Source: CAZUYC01 sp964624475
Lineage (GTDB): Bacteria > Myxococcota_A > UBA9160 > SMWR01
Assembly: GCA_964624475.1 (NCBI GenBank)
Contig: CAZUYC010000069.1
Coordinates: forward strand, 1 to 64,000
Length of the DNA: 64,000 nucleotides
Reading direction: 5' to 3'
Shown: positions 15,200 to 24,296 of the stretch, in pieces
Position numbering within the stretch: the first letter of the stretch is position 1
Layout: every line of letters starts with the position of its first letter
Program-made: the position numbers and the translations under genes
Notes under the pieces: generated by a model
Databases searched by the model: none
What the model was told of the DNA's origin: nothing
Seen by the model: only the letters and a program-made list of their open reading frames with translations

Positions 15200-18100
15200 A
15201 TGCCGCCCGGGACCCGCCGCGCTGTCGACCCGGGAGACCCGGGGCCGCGCGGGCGGACGCGGGGCCTTCCGCACGTAGGCTCACGCCGGACCGGCTCTCT
15301 CGTTGCTGCTGCCCTCGCCCTCCCGCTCGCGGCGTCCGACGCCGGGGCGATGTGCAACGTCATCCCCGCGGCGACGCAGGATTTTCGTGCGGCGATCGGC
15401 AGCGCGAATCGACCCTTCGCCGGGCCGGGCGAGTACGTCGAGCTGCGCGTGCGCCCGGAGGTCTGCGACGAGGTCTCGACCGGCTACGTCGACCTCGACC
15501 AGGACCAGATCGCGAGCGACGACTACGCCGTCACGGTGATCTTCGTGCCGCCGGACCCGCCGGGGCCGCAGGCCGCGGGTCCCCCGCACGCCGTGGTCCT
15601 CGCCGAGGACTGTGGAGCGGTCGACCTCCCGGGCTGCGAGGCCCAGCTCGGAGCCGGCGGCGAGGCCGAGTGCGTCCCCGTGAACGGCCCCGGCGATCCC
15701 GTCGGAATCCGCGTGGAAGGGCCGGGCGCGCTGCAGTTCCGCTTCCCCGATACCGACGCCGCGCTCGGCCCGCCGGACGACGATCTCACCTTCGCGGGCC
15801 CCGCGAAGCTCATCGCGAGCCGCCGCGATCGGCCGCTCCAGTGCGGTCTCGCGAGCCAGCGCTGCGCGAGCCTCGTGGGCGTGACCTTCGCGCACGGCGT
15901 CGTCGCCTGTATCGACGAGCTCTACGCGCTCGACGGGACCTGCCGCACCGCCGCGGGCGACGTGGACGCGACCTTCGGCCACTTCACGGCGCTCCCGCCC
16001 GCGAACGACTACCAGGCCATGTGCGCGCAGGCGTCCGGGACGACCTGCACGGGCGCCGAGCCCAAGCTGCGCTTCACCACCGACGCGGTGGGCAACGCGC
16101 TCGTGCCGATGGACTACGCGGGCGTGCTCCTCCGCCACAACGGCGTTCCGATCGCGCAGCTCTCGCGCCTCGCGACGGATCTCGAGGCCTTCGCAGGAGG
16201 AGGCCAGGCCGCGGCCCTGCCGGGGGACGGGTTCCTGGCTTCCTACTCGCCGGAGGGCGTGATCCTCCCACCCGTCTTCGCACCGCTCTCCGACCCGGAC
16301 ACGGCGAGCCAGAACCCCCAGACGATCCTCTTCGGTTCGGTCGATGCGTCCCGGGGGGTGATCCGGATCGCACAGCGCCTCCCGGTCTTCCACGAGTGCA
16401 GCAGCGGGCCGAACGCGGGGCTCCGCTGCAGCGCCGACGCCGATTGCGCGCCGGGGGGAGCCTGCGGGTCCACGACCTGCAACGGCGGCGCGAGCCACGG
16501 CTCGGCCTGTCTCGCCGATGCGGATTGCCCCGGCGGCGAGTGCGGCATCGACCGCTTCGAGTTCCGCGACCGCTTCGCGCAGGGCGGGGTCGGGCCCGTG
16601 ACGATCGCGGACACCGGATACGCGGCGCAGATCGAGTCGCCGGTCCCCCTCGAGGGCCTGATCGACGGCGACGCGGCCTTCGCCTTCGTGCTGGCGGAGG
16701 CGCTCGACGACGAGGAGCGCAACGCCGATGCCGACGCGTCGCCGGACGACTTCGTCGTGACGCTGCGCGCCCGCGAGACGGGCGTCCTCCAGCCGATCGG
16801 TGACGGCAACGCGCCGGGCCGCGCCGTGACGCGCGTGCGGAAGGGCTTCTTCCGCTTCCCCGCGGTCGACACGAGCCAGGACCTCCTCGCCTTCCTCGAA
16901 TCCGAGCCCGCGCAGGGCGACCAGGACCTGAGCGAGAACGGCAACGTCTTCGACTCGGTGCTGCGGGTCTACCGCCTGGGAGCGACGAGCGCGAGCGAGC
17001 TCAGCCCCGCCGACCCACGGCTCACCGCCGACGCCGATCCGGTCCTCGACGGTCGCAGCGTGGTGATCTCGAACGGGCTCGTCTTCTTCCGCGTGCCGGA
17101 GACCGCGGTCGCCCCCCAGACGACGGTCCGCGTGAACCTGCGCACCCATCCGGGGCCGGCGGAGGCAACGGGCGGCCTGACCTTTCCCGACAGCATCTCC
17201 GCGGACGGGCGCTTCGTCTCGTTCGAGACCGACGCGACGGCGAGCCTGCTCCCGACGGGCCTCCTGCCCGGAATCTCGGACACCAGCGGAGCCGGACGCG
17301 ACGTCTTCGTCCACGATCGCGACGTCGATCAGGACGGGACGCTGGACGAGCCCGGGCAGATCGCCACCGTCCCGGTGAACCTCAACCCGGACGGTGAGCT
17401 CGCCTCCTGCGCGGACCTCATCCCTCCCCCGCCCGCGCTCGAGTGCACGAGCGCAGGCGCCTTCGTCTCGATGGACGGGCGCTTCCTCGCGTTTACCAGT
17501 GCCGGGAACAACCTGACTCCGTCGCTCAACTACGACCCCGGCTATCCGGGCTGTTCCTTCTCGGCGTGCCTCGCGGACGGCTTCGTCCTCGACCTCGACG
17601 CCGACGGAGTCGGGGGACCCTGGTACGCGGACGGCGCACTCGACCCGGGGGAGATCTCGATCCGCAACGTCTGCTTGAATCCCGATCAGGACGCCGATGC
17701 CAACGGGAACTGCGGCGCCAGCGACTTCGCGCCCGACGGCCGCTTCCTCCTCCTCTACAGCTTCGCCAACGACCTCGTCTCCTTCCCGATCGACGCCGAC
17801 TTCGACGAGGACATCTTCGTCCACGACCTGGACCACGAGACCCCCCAGGTCCCGAGCGCGCCCGCCATGACGCAGATCAGCGTCGACCCGGGCGGCCTCG
17901 ATACGAATCCGACCAGCACCTCCGGGGCGATCTCGCGCGACGGGCGCTTCGCCGCCTTCGCGAGCGACTCGAGCGACATCCTTCCGGGCGATACGAACGG
18001 AGCCCGGGACGTCTTTCTCCGCGACCGCGACGCGGACGGAGACGAGGTCTTCGACGAGCCGTGGCCGGAATCGATCACCACCCGGGTGAGCGTGACCACG

Positions 18101-20524
18101 GGCGGCTCCGAGGCCAACGCGTTCTCCGGGAGTCCCGACCTCTCCTGGGACGGCAGCCAGGTCGCGTTCCTGAGCGATGCGATCGACCTCGTGCCGGGCG
18201 ATTCGAACGCAACCAGGGACGTCTTCGTCCACGATCGCAGCACCGCCGAGACGACGCGCGTGAGCGTGAGCTCGGCGGGCATCCAGGGCAACGGCAGCTC
18301 CAGCGCGAGCAGCTCGATCTCCGCGGACGGGCGTTTTGCGGCCTTCCAGTCCCTGGCGACGAACCTCGTGGCCTCCGACTTGAACGCCGTCGAGGACGCG
18401 TTCCTCCACGATCGCGTGACGGGGCACACGCTGCGGGTGAGCGTGGACGGCTCGCCGAGCCCCGTCGCGGGCAACGGCGCGAGCAACCTGGCGATCGTCT
18501 CCGCCGACGCGCGCTTCGTGGCCTTCTCCAGCCATGCGACCAACCTGGTCGGCGGCGACGGCAACGGCCAGCGCGACGTCTTCGTCCGCGGCCCGGACAC
18601 CTCGCCCGCCTCGGTCGCCGCGGCGGACGCCTCGGGCGACGGCGACCTCGACGACCGCGTGCTGCACGTCTTCTCCACCGGCCCCTCGCCGCAGGCGACG
18701 CCGCTCGGCCCCGCGAGCCTCGTGCGCATCGCCAGCGGTTCGGCGGCCTTCCTGCTCCCCGAGGCCGCGGAGGGCGTCGACCGCAACGACGACGGCGATC
18801 TCGACGACGCCTTCGTCCAGCTCTCGGTCGGCGGCGCGCCCGCGCAGGACCTCGACCAGGAGGCGACCGCGATCGCGCTCTCGCCGCAGGTCGTCGCGGC
18901 GCTCGAGCCGAGCGGCGCTTCGGCGCTGCTCCGCGTCTACGACCGCGGCCAGGCGAGCTGGAGTCCAACGATCGGGTCGGCCGCCACCTCCGTGCAGACC
19001 TCGGGGCGCCTCGTGGCCTTCGCCGCGGCGGGCGGCCCGATCCAGATCTACGACGCGGACCCGCAGGATCCGGGGCTCGTGAGCTTCGTCGACGACGCCG
19101 ACGATCCCGTCCCGGCTCCCGCCGCCGAGGAGTTCGTCCTGGCGGGAGGGCTGCTCGCGCTGCGCACCCAGGAGACCCCCGGCAACGACCTGAACGGCGA
19201 CCAGGACACGCTCGACGGCGTGCTCCAGGTCGTCGACCTCCAGACCTCGCCCGCGAGGCTCGTGAACACCGGCCAGGCCGCGATCCCGTGCCGCTTCGTC
19301 GCCTGCGATCCGCAGCGCCCCTACCGCGTCTCGCAGAGCACGGTCCGTTTCCTCACCCTCGAGGCCGACCAGGGCCAGGACCTGAACGACGACGGCGACC
19401 AGAGCGACCTCCTGGTCCAGGTCTTCAACCTTCCGACCGGCAAAACGGAGGTGGTGGCGACGGTCCTGGACGACCGCGATCCCGACCCGGCCGAGACCGT
19501 GAGGAGCGCCGTCGAGAGCGACCCGCTGACCGCCGTCGACCCGCTCGCGGCGCCGGAGCCCGACGCGGGCCAGCCCGCGCCGGGCGAGCAGGTGCTAGTC
19601 GGCGCCGGGCGTTGCGTCGCGGGGAGCCTCGCGGCGTGCACGGTCGGCGGCGCCGCGTGCGCCGCGGCCGAGGAGTGCTACGCGCCGGCCGGGGAGACCG
19701 CCGGGGGCTGCGGCGAGGACATCGGCCAGAGCTGCTTCCCCGAGCGCCCGCCGGGCGAGCAGGGCTGCGCGCCCGAGGCGAGCTGCGTCGCCGACTTCGT
19801 CGTGATCGGGGTCGCCGACGCCGACCGCGACGAGGTGCCCGATGCGCTCGACAACTGCCGGGAGGCCGCGAACGTCGCGCAGGCGGACGGCGACCTGGAC
19901 GGCGTCGGCGACGCCTGCGATCTGGCGCACTGCGGCAACGCGGCCCTCGAGTCCGGCGAAGCCTGCGACGACGGCAACCTCCTCGACGGCGACGCCTGCA
20001 CGCGGCTCTGCCGGCTTCCCGCCTGTGCGGATGGCCTCGACAACGACGCGGACGCCGCGACCGACCATCCGGCCGACCCCGACTGCCGCGCGCCGAGCGA
20101 CGCCTGGGAGACCCCGGACTGCGACGACGGCTTCGACAACGACGGCGACGGCGCGATCGACCTCGCCGACGTCGTCTGCCCCGCGGGCGGCGGGGCCGCC
20201 GAGGACGACTTCGACGGCGTCGCGGACGCACAGGACAACTGCCTGATCGCCGCCAATGCCAGCCAGCTCGACACCAACGCCGACGGGTACGGCAACATCT
20301 GCGACGCGGACTGGAACTCTCCCAACGATGGCGTGGTGGGCGGACCCGACCTGCTCGAGATCGGCCGCTGCTTCGGAATGGCGAGCGACCCGAGCTGCGC
20401 CGACGTGGACTGCAACGGCGACGCGGTGACCGGTGGCCCCGAGCTCCTGTGTTTCGGGGCTGCCTTCGGCGAAGCCCCGGGGCCCTCGGGGCTCGCCTGC
20501 GCGGGCGCGGTGCCCTGCCCGTAG
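15200..20524 (+). CDS. Giant secreted repeat protein (PD40-like, thrombospondin-3-like, dockerin-like)
   Basis: 1774 residues. A signal segment (SLVAAALALPLAASDAGA) ends near residue 49 after a basic lead; the ATG at 15200 has a GGAGAGG site upstream. Residues ~650-1140 hold TolB/PD40-like blades of the form SADGRFVAFSS...NLVPGDTN...DVFVHDR, at least six times. Around 1550 there is a thrombospondin-type-3 calcium repeat (DADRDEVPDALDNC ... DGVGDACD), a Myxococcus-type Cys-rich repeat (CGNAALESGEACDDGN), then NDGDGAIDLADVVC loops. The last ~70 residues resemble a dockerin-like pair (GGPDLLEIGRCFG and GGPELLCFGAAFG). Likely a calcium-stabilised surface or secreted protein. No catalytic domain recognised; ligand unknown. 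Confidence 0.8.
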   Translation: MPPGTRRAVDPGDPGPRGRTRGLPHVGSRRTGSLVAAALALPLAASDAGAMCNVIPAATQDFRAAIGSANRPFAGPGEYVELRVRPEVCDEVSTGYVDLDQDQIASDDYAVTVIFVPPDPPGPQAAGPPHAVVLAEDCGAVDLPGCEAQLGAGGEAECVPVNGPGDPVGIRVEGPGALQFRFPDTDAALGPPDDDLTFAGPAKLIASRRDRPLQCGLASQRCASLVGVTFAHGVVACIDELYALDGTCRTAAGDVDATFGHFTALPPANDYQAMCAQASGTTCTGAEPKLRFTTDAVGNALVPMDYAGVLLRHNGVPIAQLSRLATDLEAFAGGGQAAALPGDGFLASYSPEGVILPPVFAPLSDPDTASQNPQTILFGSVDASRGVIRIAQRLPVFHECSSGPNAGLRCSADADCAPGGACGSTTCNGGASHGSACLADADCPGGECGIDRFEFRDRFAQGGVGPVTIADTGYAAQIESPVPLEGLIDGDAAFAFVLAEALDDEERNADADASPDDFVVTLRARETGVLQPIGDGNAPGRAVTRVRKGFFRFPAVDTSQDLLAFLESEPAQGDQDLSENGNVFDSVLRVYRLGATSASELSPADPRLTADADPVLDGRSVVISNGLVFFRVPETAVAPQTTVRVNLRTHPGPAEATGGLTFPDSISADGRFVSFETDATASLLPTGLLPGISDTSGAGRDVFVHDRDVDQDGTLDEPGQIATVPVNLNPDGELASCADLIPPPPALECTSAGAFVSMDGRFLAFTSAGNNLTPSLNYDPGYPGCSFSACLADGFVLDLDADGVGGPWYADGALDPGEISIRNVCLNPDQDADANGNCGASDFAPDGRFLLLYSFANDLVSFPIDADFDEDIFVHDLDHETPQVPSAPAMTQISVDPGGLDTNPTSTSGAISRDGRFAAFASDSSDILPGDTNGARDVFLRDRDADGDEVFDEPWPESITTRVSVTTGGSEANAFSGSPDLSWDGSQVAFLSDAIDLVPGDSNATRDVFVHDRSTAETTRVSVSSAGIQGNGSSSASSSISADGRFAAFQSLATNLVASDLNAVEDAFLHDRVTGHTLRVSVDGSPSPVAGNGASNLAIVSADARFVAFSSHATNLVGGDGNGQRDVFVRGPDTSPASVAAADASGDGDLDDRVLHVFSTGPSPQATPLGPASLVRIASGSAAFLLPEAAEGVDRNDDGDLDDAFVQLSVGGAPAQDLDQEATAIALSPQVVAALEPSGASALLRVYDRGQASWSPTIGSAATSVQTSGRLVAFAAAGGPIQIYDADPQDPGLVSFVDDADDPVPAPAAEEFVLAGGLLALRTQETPGNDLNGDQDTLDGVLQVVDLQTSPARLVNTGQAAIPCRFVACDPQRPYRVSQSTVRFLTLEADQGQDLNDDGDQSDLLVQVFNLPTGKTEVVATVLDDRDPDPAETVRSAVESDPLTAVDPLAAPEPDAGQPAPGEQVLVGAGRCVAGSLAACTVGGAACAAAEECYAPAGETAGGCGEDIGQSCFPERPPGEQGCAPEASCVADFVVIGVADADRDEVPDALDNCREAANVAQADGDLDGVGDACDLAHCGNAALESGEACDDGNLLDGDACTRLCRLPACADGLDNDADAATDHPADPDCRAPSDAWETPDCDDGFDNDGDGAIDLADVVCPAGGGAAEDDFDGVADAQDNCLIAANASQLDTNADGYGNICDADWNSPNDGVVGGPDLLEIGRCFGMASDPSCADVDCNGDAVTGGPELLCFGAAFGEAPGPSGLACAGAVPCP

Positions 20525-20547
20525 CCGGCGCCGGACCGGCCCCGGCG

Positions 20548-21744
20548 GTGGTTCGGCGCGTGCCGACACGGGCCCTGTGGTTTCTCGTCCTCTGGGGCGT
20601 TCCCGCCGCCGCGGCGTGCGGGCTGGTTCTCGTGGACCCCGCGAAGGCGTCGTGGGCGTTCGCCTCCTTCCTGCTGGTCGTCGCGATCGTCGGGACCGGC
20701 GTCGCGTGGAGGCAGGCGCGCGCGACCAACGGAGCGCTCGCGCTCTGCACGCTCTCGCTGCTCCTCCTGTGGCCCGAGATCGGGCTGCGGCTCGCGGGGT
20801 TCGAGTACGACCGCGCCGGCGTGGTCCAGTTCGGTTTTCCGCGCCCCGACCGGATGGTCGAGCTCGAGCGCGATCCGGAGCTCTTCTGGAGGCTCCCTCC
20901 CGGCGTCGACGGGCACAACTCCTTCGGCTTCCTCGGACGCGAGTGGGCCCTCCCGAAGCCCCCCGGCCGCTTCCGCATCGCCTTCTTCGGCGACTCGTGC
21001 ACCTACCAGCCCTATCCCGCTCGCGTCGAGTCCGAGCTGCAGAGGCGGCGCCCCGACCTCGACGTCGAGACCTGCAGCCTGGGAGTCCCGGGCTACAGCT
21101 CGCATCAGGGACGCATCCTCGTCGATCGCTGGGCGCAGCGGCTCGAGCCGGACGTCGCCTTCCTCTACTACGGCTGGAACGACCACTGGCAGGCCTACGG
21201 GACGACGGATGCCGAGAAGGCCGTCCTGGAATCCAGGCCGCAGACGGCGCTCGCGCGCTGGCTCTCCGGATCCGCGCTCCTGGAGTCGCTCTCCCGGCTC
21301 TCGCGCCGCGAGACGGGGAAGGCGCTCAGGGTGCCCCGCGTCTCGCCGCGGGAGTACCGCTCCCACTTGACGGCCATGGGGAGGCGGCTCAAGCAGCTCG
21401 GCATCCCGCCCGTCTTCGTCACGGCGCCCAGCTCGCACGCGCGCCTCGGCGTGCCGGAGGCGCTGATCGAGCGCGGGCTCGCCAGCGACGAGACGCGCGT
21501 GCTGCAGTGGCACCGCGAATACGCCGACGTCGTCCGCGAGGTGGCGAGCGAGCCCGGCTCCTACCTGCTCGATCTCCAGGCGAGGGCGGAGGCGCTCGAG
21601 GATCCGGGCCGCATCTTCTACCGCGACGGCATCCACTTCCGCCGCAGGGGCCTCGAGTGGATCGCGGACGAGATCCTCGCCTTCCTCGAGCGCGAGCGGC
21701 TGCTGCCGGGAGCGGCGGGAGGCGCGAGCGTCCCCGGGCCCTGA
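20548..21744 (+). CDS. SGNH/GDSL hydrolase with N-terminal membrane segments
   Basis: About 398 residues. Two or three hydrophobic helices fill the first 80 residues. The SGNH catalytic blocks follow: FFGDSCTYQPYP near 147-158 (nucleophile Ser in GDS), GVPGYSSHQG (block II Gly), YYGWNDHW (block III Asn in G-x-N-D) and DGIHFRRRGLEW near the end (Asp-x-x-His). Such membrane-linked esterases often act on O-acetyl or acyl groups of polysaccharides. Start is GTG at 20548 (GTG 20560 also possible). The gene begins 23 bases after the giant exported protein and may be cotranscribed with it. Confidence 0.8.
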   Translation: MVRRVPTRALWFLVLWGVPAAAACGLVLVDPAKASWAFASFLLVVAIVGTGVAWRQARATNGALALCTLSLLLLWPEIGLRLAGFEYDRAGVVQFGFPRPDRMVELERDPELFWRLPPGVDGHNSFGFLGREWALPKPPGRFRIAFFGDSCTYQPYPARVESELQRRRPDLDVETCSLGVPGYSSHQGRILVDRWAQRLEPDVAFLYYGWNDHWQAYGTTDAEKAVLESRPQTALARWLSGSALLESLSRLSRRETGKALRVPRVSPREYRSHLTAMGRRLKQLGIPPVFVTAPSSHARLGVPEALIERGLASDETRVLQWHREYADVVREVASEPGSYLLDLQARAEALEDPGRIFYRDGIHFRRRGLEWIADEILAFLERERLLPGAAGGASVPGP

Positions 21745-21745
21745 G

Positions 21746-22192
21746 CTAGATCGATTCCACCCGCAGCGGATTGCGGGTCGGAAGCTCGGGAAAGAGCGAG
21801 AAGTCGCGATCGGCGGTCAACAACTCCTCGACGCCGTGCGCGACACAGATCGCAGCGACCCGCGCGTCGTGGACGACCGGCCCGCGCACTCGCGGTCTTC
21901 GAACGAATCTCTCGAGGATCGCGAGGAAGTCCTCCGTCTCGGTCAGGAGCGAGAGGGCCGGCGACGCCGTCCACGCGTCGATCTGCCGCCATGCCTGGTC
22001 GGGGTGGCTCGCTGCCTGCTTCCAGATGCGTGGATTCGTGACCACGCTGAAGAACTCGTACAGACAGGGCCAGGGAATCGCCCACGGCTCGCGTCCTTCC
22101 GCGAGCGCCCGCAGGGCGTCGCGCGCACCGCCGTGGTGCCTCGATTCCCTGCGATGCGCATAGACGAGGAGGTTCGTGTCCACGGCGATCAT
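21746..22192 (-). CDS. vapC: VapC-type PIN-domain toxin
   Basis: 148 residues. MIAVDTNLLVYAHRRES carries the first PIN Asp, followed by the Glu in YEFFSVVTNPRIW, the Asp in GPVVHDARVAAICVAHGVEELLTADRDFSLFP and the final Asp in TADRDF: the full four-acid set of active VapC RNases. Start ATG at 22192 overlaps the stop of the antitoxin gene (ATGA), so the pair is translationally coupled. It ends one base from the convergent SGNH hydrolase gene. Confidence 0.88.
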   Translation of the reverse strand: MIAVDTNLLVYAHRRESRHHGGARDALRALAEGREPWAIPWPCLYEFFSVVTNPRIWKQAASHPDQAWRQIDAWTASPALSLLTETEDFLAILERFVRRPRVRGPVVHDARVAAICVAHGVEELLTADRDFSLFPELPTRNPLRVESI

Positions 22193-22437
22193 CGCGACGA
22201 CGGCCCGCCGTAGATCTCCTCGCGCAGGTCCTGCCACGAGAGCGCCTCGAGCGGATCGACCGCGTCCGGATCGCCGACGCTCGCGTCGGGCAGCTCGTAG
22301 GCGGGTGTCGGCGAGCGCTGGGAGAGCACACGACGCAGGCCTTCCTCGAAGATCGCGCGCAGCGGGCGGCGTGTGCGCCGCGCGTGTCGTTTCGCCCGCT
22401 CGAGCAGGGCATCCGGAATATCGAGGGTCGTCTTCAC
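22189..22437 (-). CDS. vapB: VapB-type ribbon-helix-helix antitoxin
   Basis: 82 residues. MKTTLDIPDALLERAKRHAR is a ribbon-helix-helix strand and first helix, followed by RRPLRAIFEEGLRRVL. The acidic C-terminal tail (DASVGDPDAVDPLEALSWQDLREEIYG) is the usual toxin-binding, disordered part. It precedes and overlaps vapC. An inverted repeat at 22441-22469 lies immediately upstream and is a good autoregulatory operator candidate. Confidence 0.85.
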   Translation of the reverse strand: MKTTLDIPDALLERAKRHARRTRRPLRAIFEEGLRRVLSQRSPTPAYELPDASVGDPDAVDPLEALSWQDLREEIYGGPSSR

Positions 22438-22440
22438 GGA

Positions 22441-22469
22441 CCCATACTAGCCATATCATCCAGTATGGG
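22441..22469. promoter_or_regulatory. Inverted repeat, putative VapB operator
   Basis: CCCATACT (22441-22448) and AGTATGGG (22462-22469) are perfect 8-bp inverted arms, centre-to-centre 21 bp (two helical turns), 4 bases upstream of the vapB ATG. The spacer is AT-rich compared with the genome. Position and symmetry fit repression by a VapBC complex. Confidence 0.6.
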
Positions 22470-22515
22470 CAAGCCATACGACGAGCCGCGGGCGGCCGGC
22501 GGAGCGTCCGAGGCG

Positions 22516-23193
22516 CTAGTCGCGCGCGGAGAAGCTCGCGGAATCGTCCTCGTCGTCGCCCTCGTCCGCTTCCGCCGCGTCCAGCAGCGCGTCGGGGAGG
22601 GGCTCCCCGTCCGCCTCCGGCTCGCAGGGTCCGGCACCGCCGGAGGCGGCCGGGACGGCGTCCTCGGCGGAGGCGAGCTCCTGGAGATCGCGCAGGGTCG
22701 GCAGGTCCTCGAGGCGGGCGAGGCCGAAGACCTCGAGGAAGCGCCGGGTACTCGCGTAGAGCAGAGGTCGCCCCGCCACCTCGCGGTGGCCCGCGATGCG
22801 CACGAGGCGCCGCTCGATCAGGCTGCGCAGCACCGCCCCCACGTCGACGCCCCGCACGTGCTCGATCTCGGCGCGCGTCACCGGCTGGCGGTAGGCCACC
22901 ACGGCGAGCGTCTCGAGGGCGGCCGGCGAGAGCCGCAGCGGCCGCGTGGCGAGCGTCTGCTGGAGGTAGGGCGCGAACTCGCCGCGGGTCCGCACCTGGA
23001 AGCCGCCCGCCGCTTCCACCACCTCGAACGCGCGGCGCTGCTCCGCGTACTCGGCGTTGAGCTCGCCGACGAGCTCCCGCACCTGCGCCGGCTGCACACC
23101 CGGCACGATTTCCGCCAGCCGCTGCGCCGAGACCGGCTCCGGCGCCCCGAGGATCAGGGCCTCGGCGATCCGACGCTGCTCTGCCCGCTCCAT
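22516..23193 (-). CDS. scpB: Segregation and condensation protein B
   Basis: 225 residues. Two winged-helix domains: RIAEALILGAPEPVSAQRLAEIV at the start, then LSPAALETLAVVAYRQPVTRAEIEHVRGVDVGAVLRSLIERRLVRIAG, the ScpB hallmark. The C-terminus is an acidic, low-complexity tail. ScpB dimers join ScpA as regulators of the SMC condensin ring. It is the last gene of the minus-strand cluster, 10 bases after scpA. No smc gene in the window. Confidence 0.93.
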   Translation of the reverse strand: MERAEQRRIAEALILGAPEPVSAQRLAEIVPGVQPAQVRELVGELNAEYAEQRRAFEVVEAAGGFQVRTRGEFAPYLQQTLATRPLRLSPAALETLAVVAYRQPVTRAEIEHVRGVDVGAVLRSLIERRLVRIAGHREVAGRPLLYASTRRFLEVFGLARLEDLPTLRDLQELASAEDAVPAASGGAGPCEPEADGEPLPDALLDAAEADEGDDEDDSASFSARD

Positions 23194-23203
23194 GGCGCCT
23201 CCC

Positions 23204-24052
23204 TCACATGACCTCCGCGACGCGCTCGCGCCACTCGCCGCCGCCTTCCACGACGCGCAGGTGGATCGGCCCGCGCGGACACCCCGCCTCGCTCGTCCCC
23301 TGGTAGAGGTGGATCGCGGCGAGCCGGCAGAGCTCGAGCACGGCGAGGAAGGTGGCGACCACGAGCGCGCGGCTCGGCGCCTCGCCGCCGGGACGCCCGA
23401 GGATCTCGTCGAGCTCGAGGCTCCCGCGCAGGCCGAGCGCCTGCATCACCGCGAGCATGCGTTCGCGAACCGTGATCGTCTCCACCTCGACGGCGTGCGG
23501 TGCGCCGCTCTGCGGCGCCGCGCGCAGCGCGCGCCGGTAGGCCAGGACCAGGTCGAAGAGCGAGACCTCGAGCTCGCGCTCCGCCTCGGTCGGGCCCTCG
23601 GGCCCCGGGACGACCGCGCGGAAGACGTCGCGCAGGAGGAGCGGCCGGTCCGCGAGCTGCTCGGCGGCCTCCTTGAAGCGCTGGTACTCGAGCAGGCGCG
23701 CGACGAGCTCGGCCCGCGGATCGAGCTCCGCGTCCTCGTCCGCGCCGTCGGGCGGGAGGAGCATCCGCGACTTGATCCAGGCCAGCGTGGCGGCCATCAG
23801 CAGGTACTCGCCGGCCACGTCGAGGTCGAGCTCGCGCAGCAGGTCGAGGTACTCGAGGTACTGCTCGGCCACGCGCGCGATCGGGATGTCGGTGATCTCG
23901 AGCTCGTTCACCCGGATCAGGTGCAGCAGCAGGTCGAGCGGCCCCTCGAAGGCCGGCAGCCGGACGGAATAGGGCGACCCGCCGCCCGCCAGCGCGGCGA
24001 ACGGCTCCCCCACCGGCAGCGCCGTCGGGTCGGACGTCGAACTCGGGTCCAT
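23204..24052 (-). CDS. scpA: Segregation and condensation protein A
   Basis: 282 residues from ATG 24052. YSVRLPAFEGPLDLLLHLIRVNELEITDIPIARVAEQYLEYL is the N-terminal kleisin helix region that binds the SMC neck; the acidic middle and the C-terminal winged helix (VVATFLAVLELCRLAAIHLYQ) that binds the SMC head are both present. ScpA bridges SMC heads in the condensin complex. An upstream in-frame ATG at 24130 lies next to the dispersed repeat and lacks conservation, so 24052 is preferred. Confidence 0.92.
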   Translation of the reverse strand: MDPSSTSDPTALPVGEPFAALAGGGSPYSVRLPAFEGPLDLLLHLIRVNELEITDIPIARVAEQYLEYLDLLRELDLDVAGEYLLMAATLAWIKSRMLLPPDGADEDAELDPRAELVARLLEYQRFKEAAEQLADRPLLLRDVFRAVVPGPEGPTEAERELEVSLFDLVLAYRRALRAAPQSGAPHAVEVETITVRERMLAVMQALGLRGSLELDEILGRPGGEAPSRALVVATFLAVLELCRLAAIHLYQGTSEAGCPRGPIHLRVVEGGGEWRERVAEVM

Positions 24053-24151
24053 CGCGGCTCGATTCCCGGAGGATTCGCGGGCCGGGGGGGAGGCCGCGCT
24101 GAGTATCGGGAATCCCGGCCGCGCCATCAAGCCCGCAAGCGCCCGCGGGGC

Positions 24152-24180
24152 GCGCGCAGCGAGCCGCAGGCGAGCGGAGT
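24152..24180 (+). repeat. Dispersed GC-rich repeat, copy 2
   Basis: GCGCGCAGCGAGCCGCAGGC plus GAGCGGAGT, in the 220-bp gap between scpA and the tRNA nucleotidyltransferase gene. Confidence 0.75.
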
Positions 24181-24236
24181 CGATTGCGGCAGCGCTCGAA
24201 GAGCGCCCGCAGGGGCCGGAGCTCCTGTGGAGCTCG

Positions 24237-24265
24237 GCCCGCAGCGAGGCGAAGCCGAGCGGAGT
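24237..24265 (+). repeat. Dispersed GC-rich repeat, copy 3 (diverged)
   Basis: CCCGCAGCGAGGCGAAGCCG followed by AGCGGAGT; a diverged tandem neighbour of copy 2 in the same gap. Confidence 0.6.
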
Positions 24266-24269
24266 GAAT

Positions 24270-24296
24270 GCGCTAGCGCCCTTCGGGCGCTAGCGC
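24270..24296. terminator. Perfect 12-bp stem hairpin at the cca 3' end
   Basis: 24270-24281 and 24285-24296 are exact reverse complements with a TTC loop. The stem includes the stop codon of the tRNA nucleotidyltransferase gene. There is no T-run, so intrinsic termination is doubtful; it may instead protect mRNA ends or reduce readthrough to scpAB. Confidence 0.4.

Noticed and set aside
15281..18667. 1128-codon minus-strand frame opposite the giant secreted protein
   Set aside because: Antisense shadow, with the composition typical of codon-position mirror frames.
22384..23211. Plus-strand frame opposite vapB and scpB
   Set aside because: Antisense shadow; ScpB family match on the minus strand is clear.
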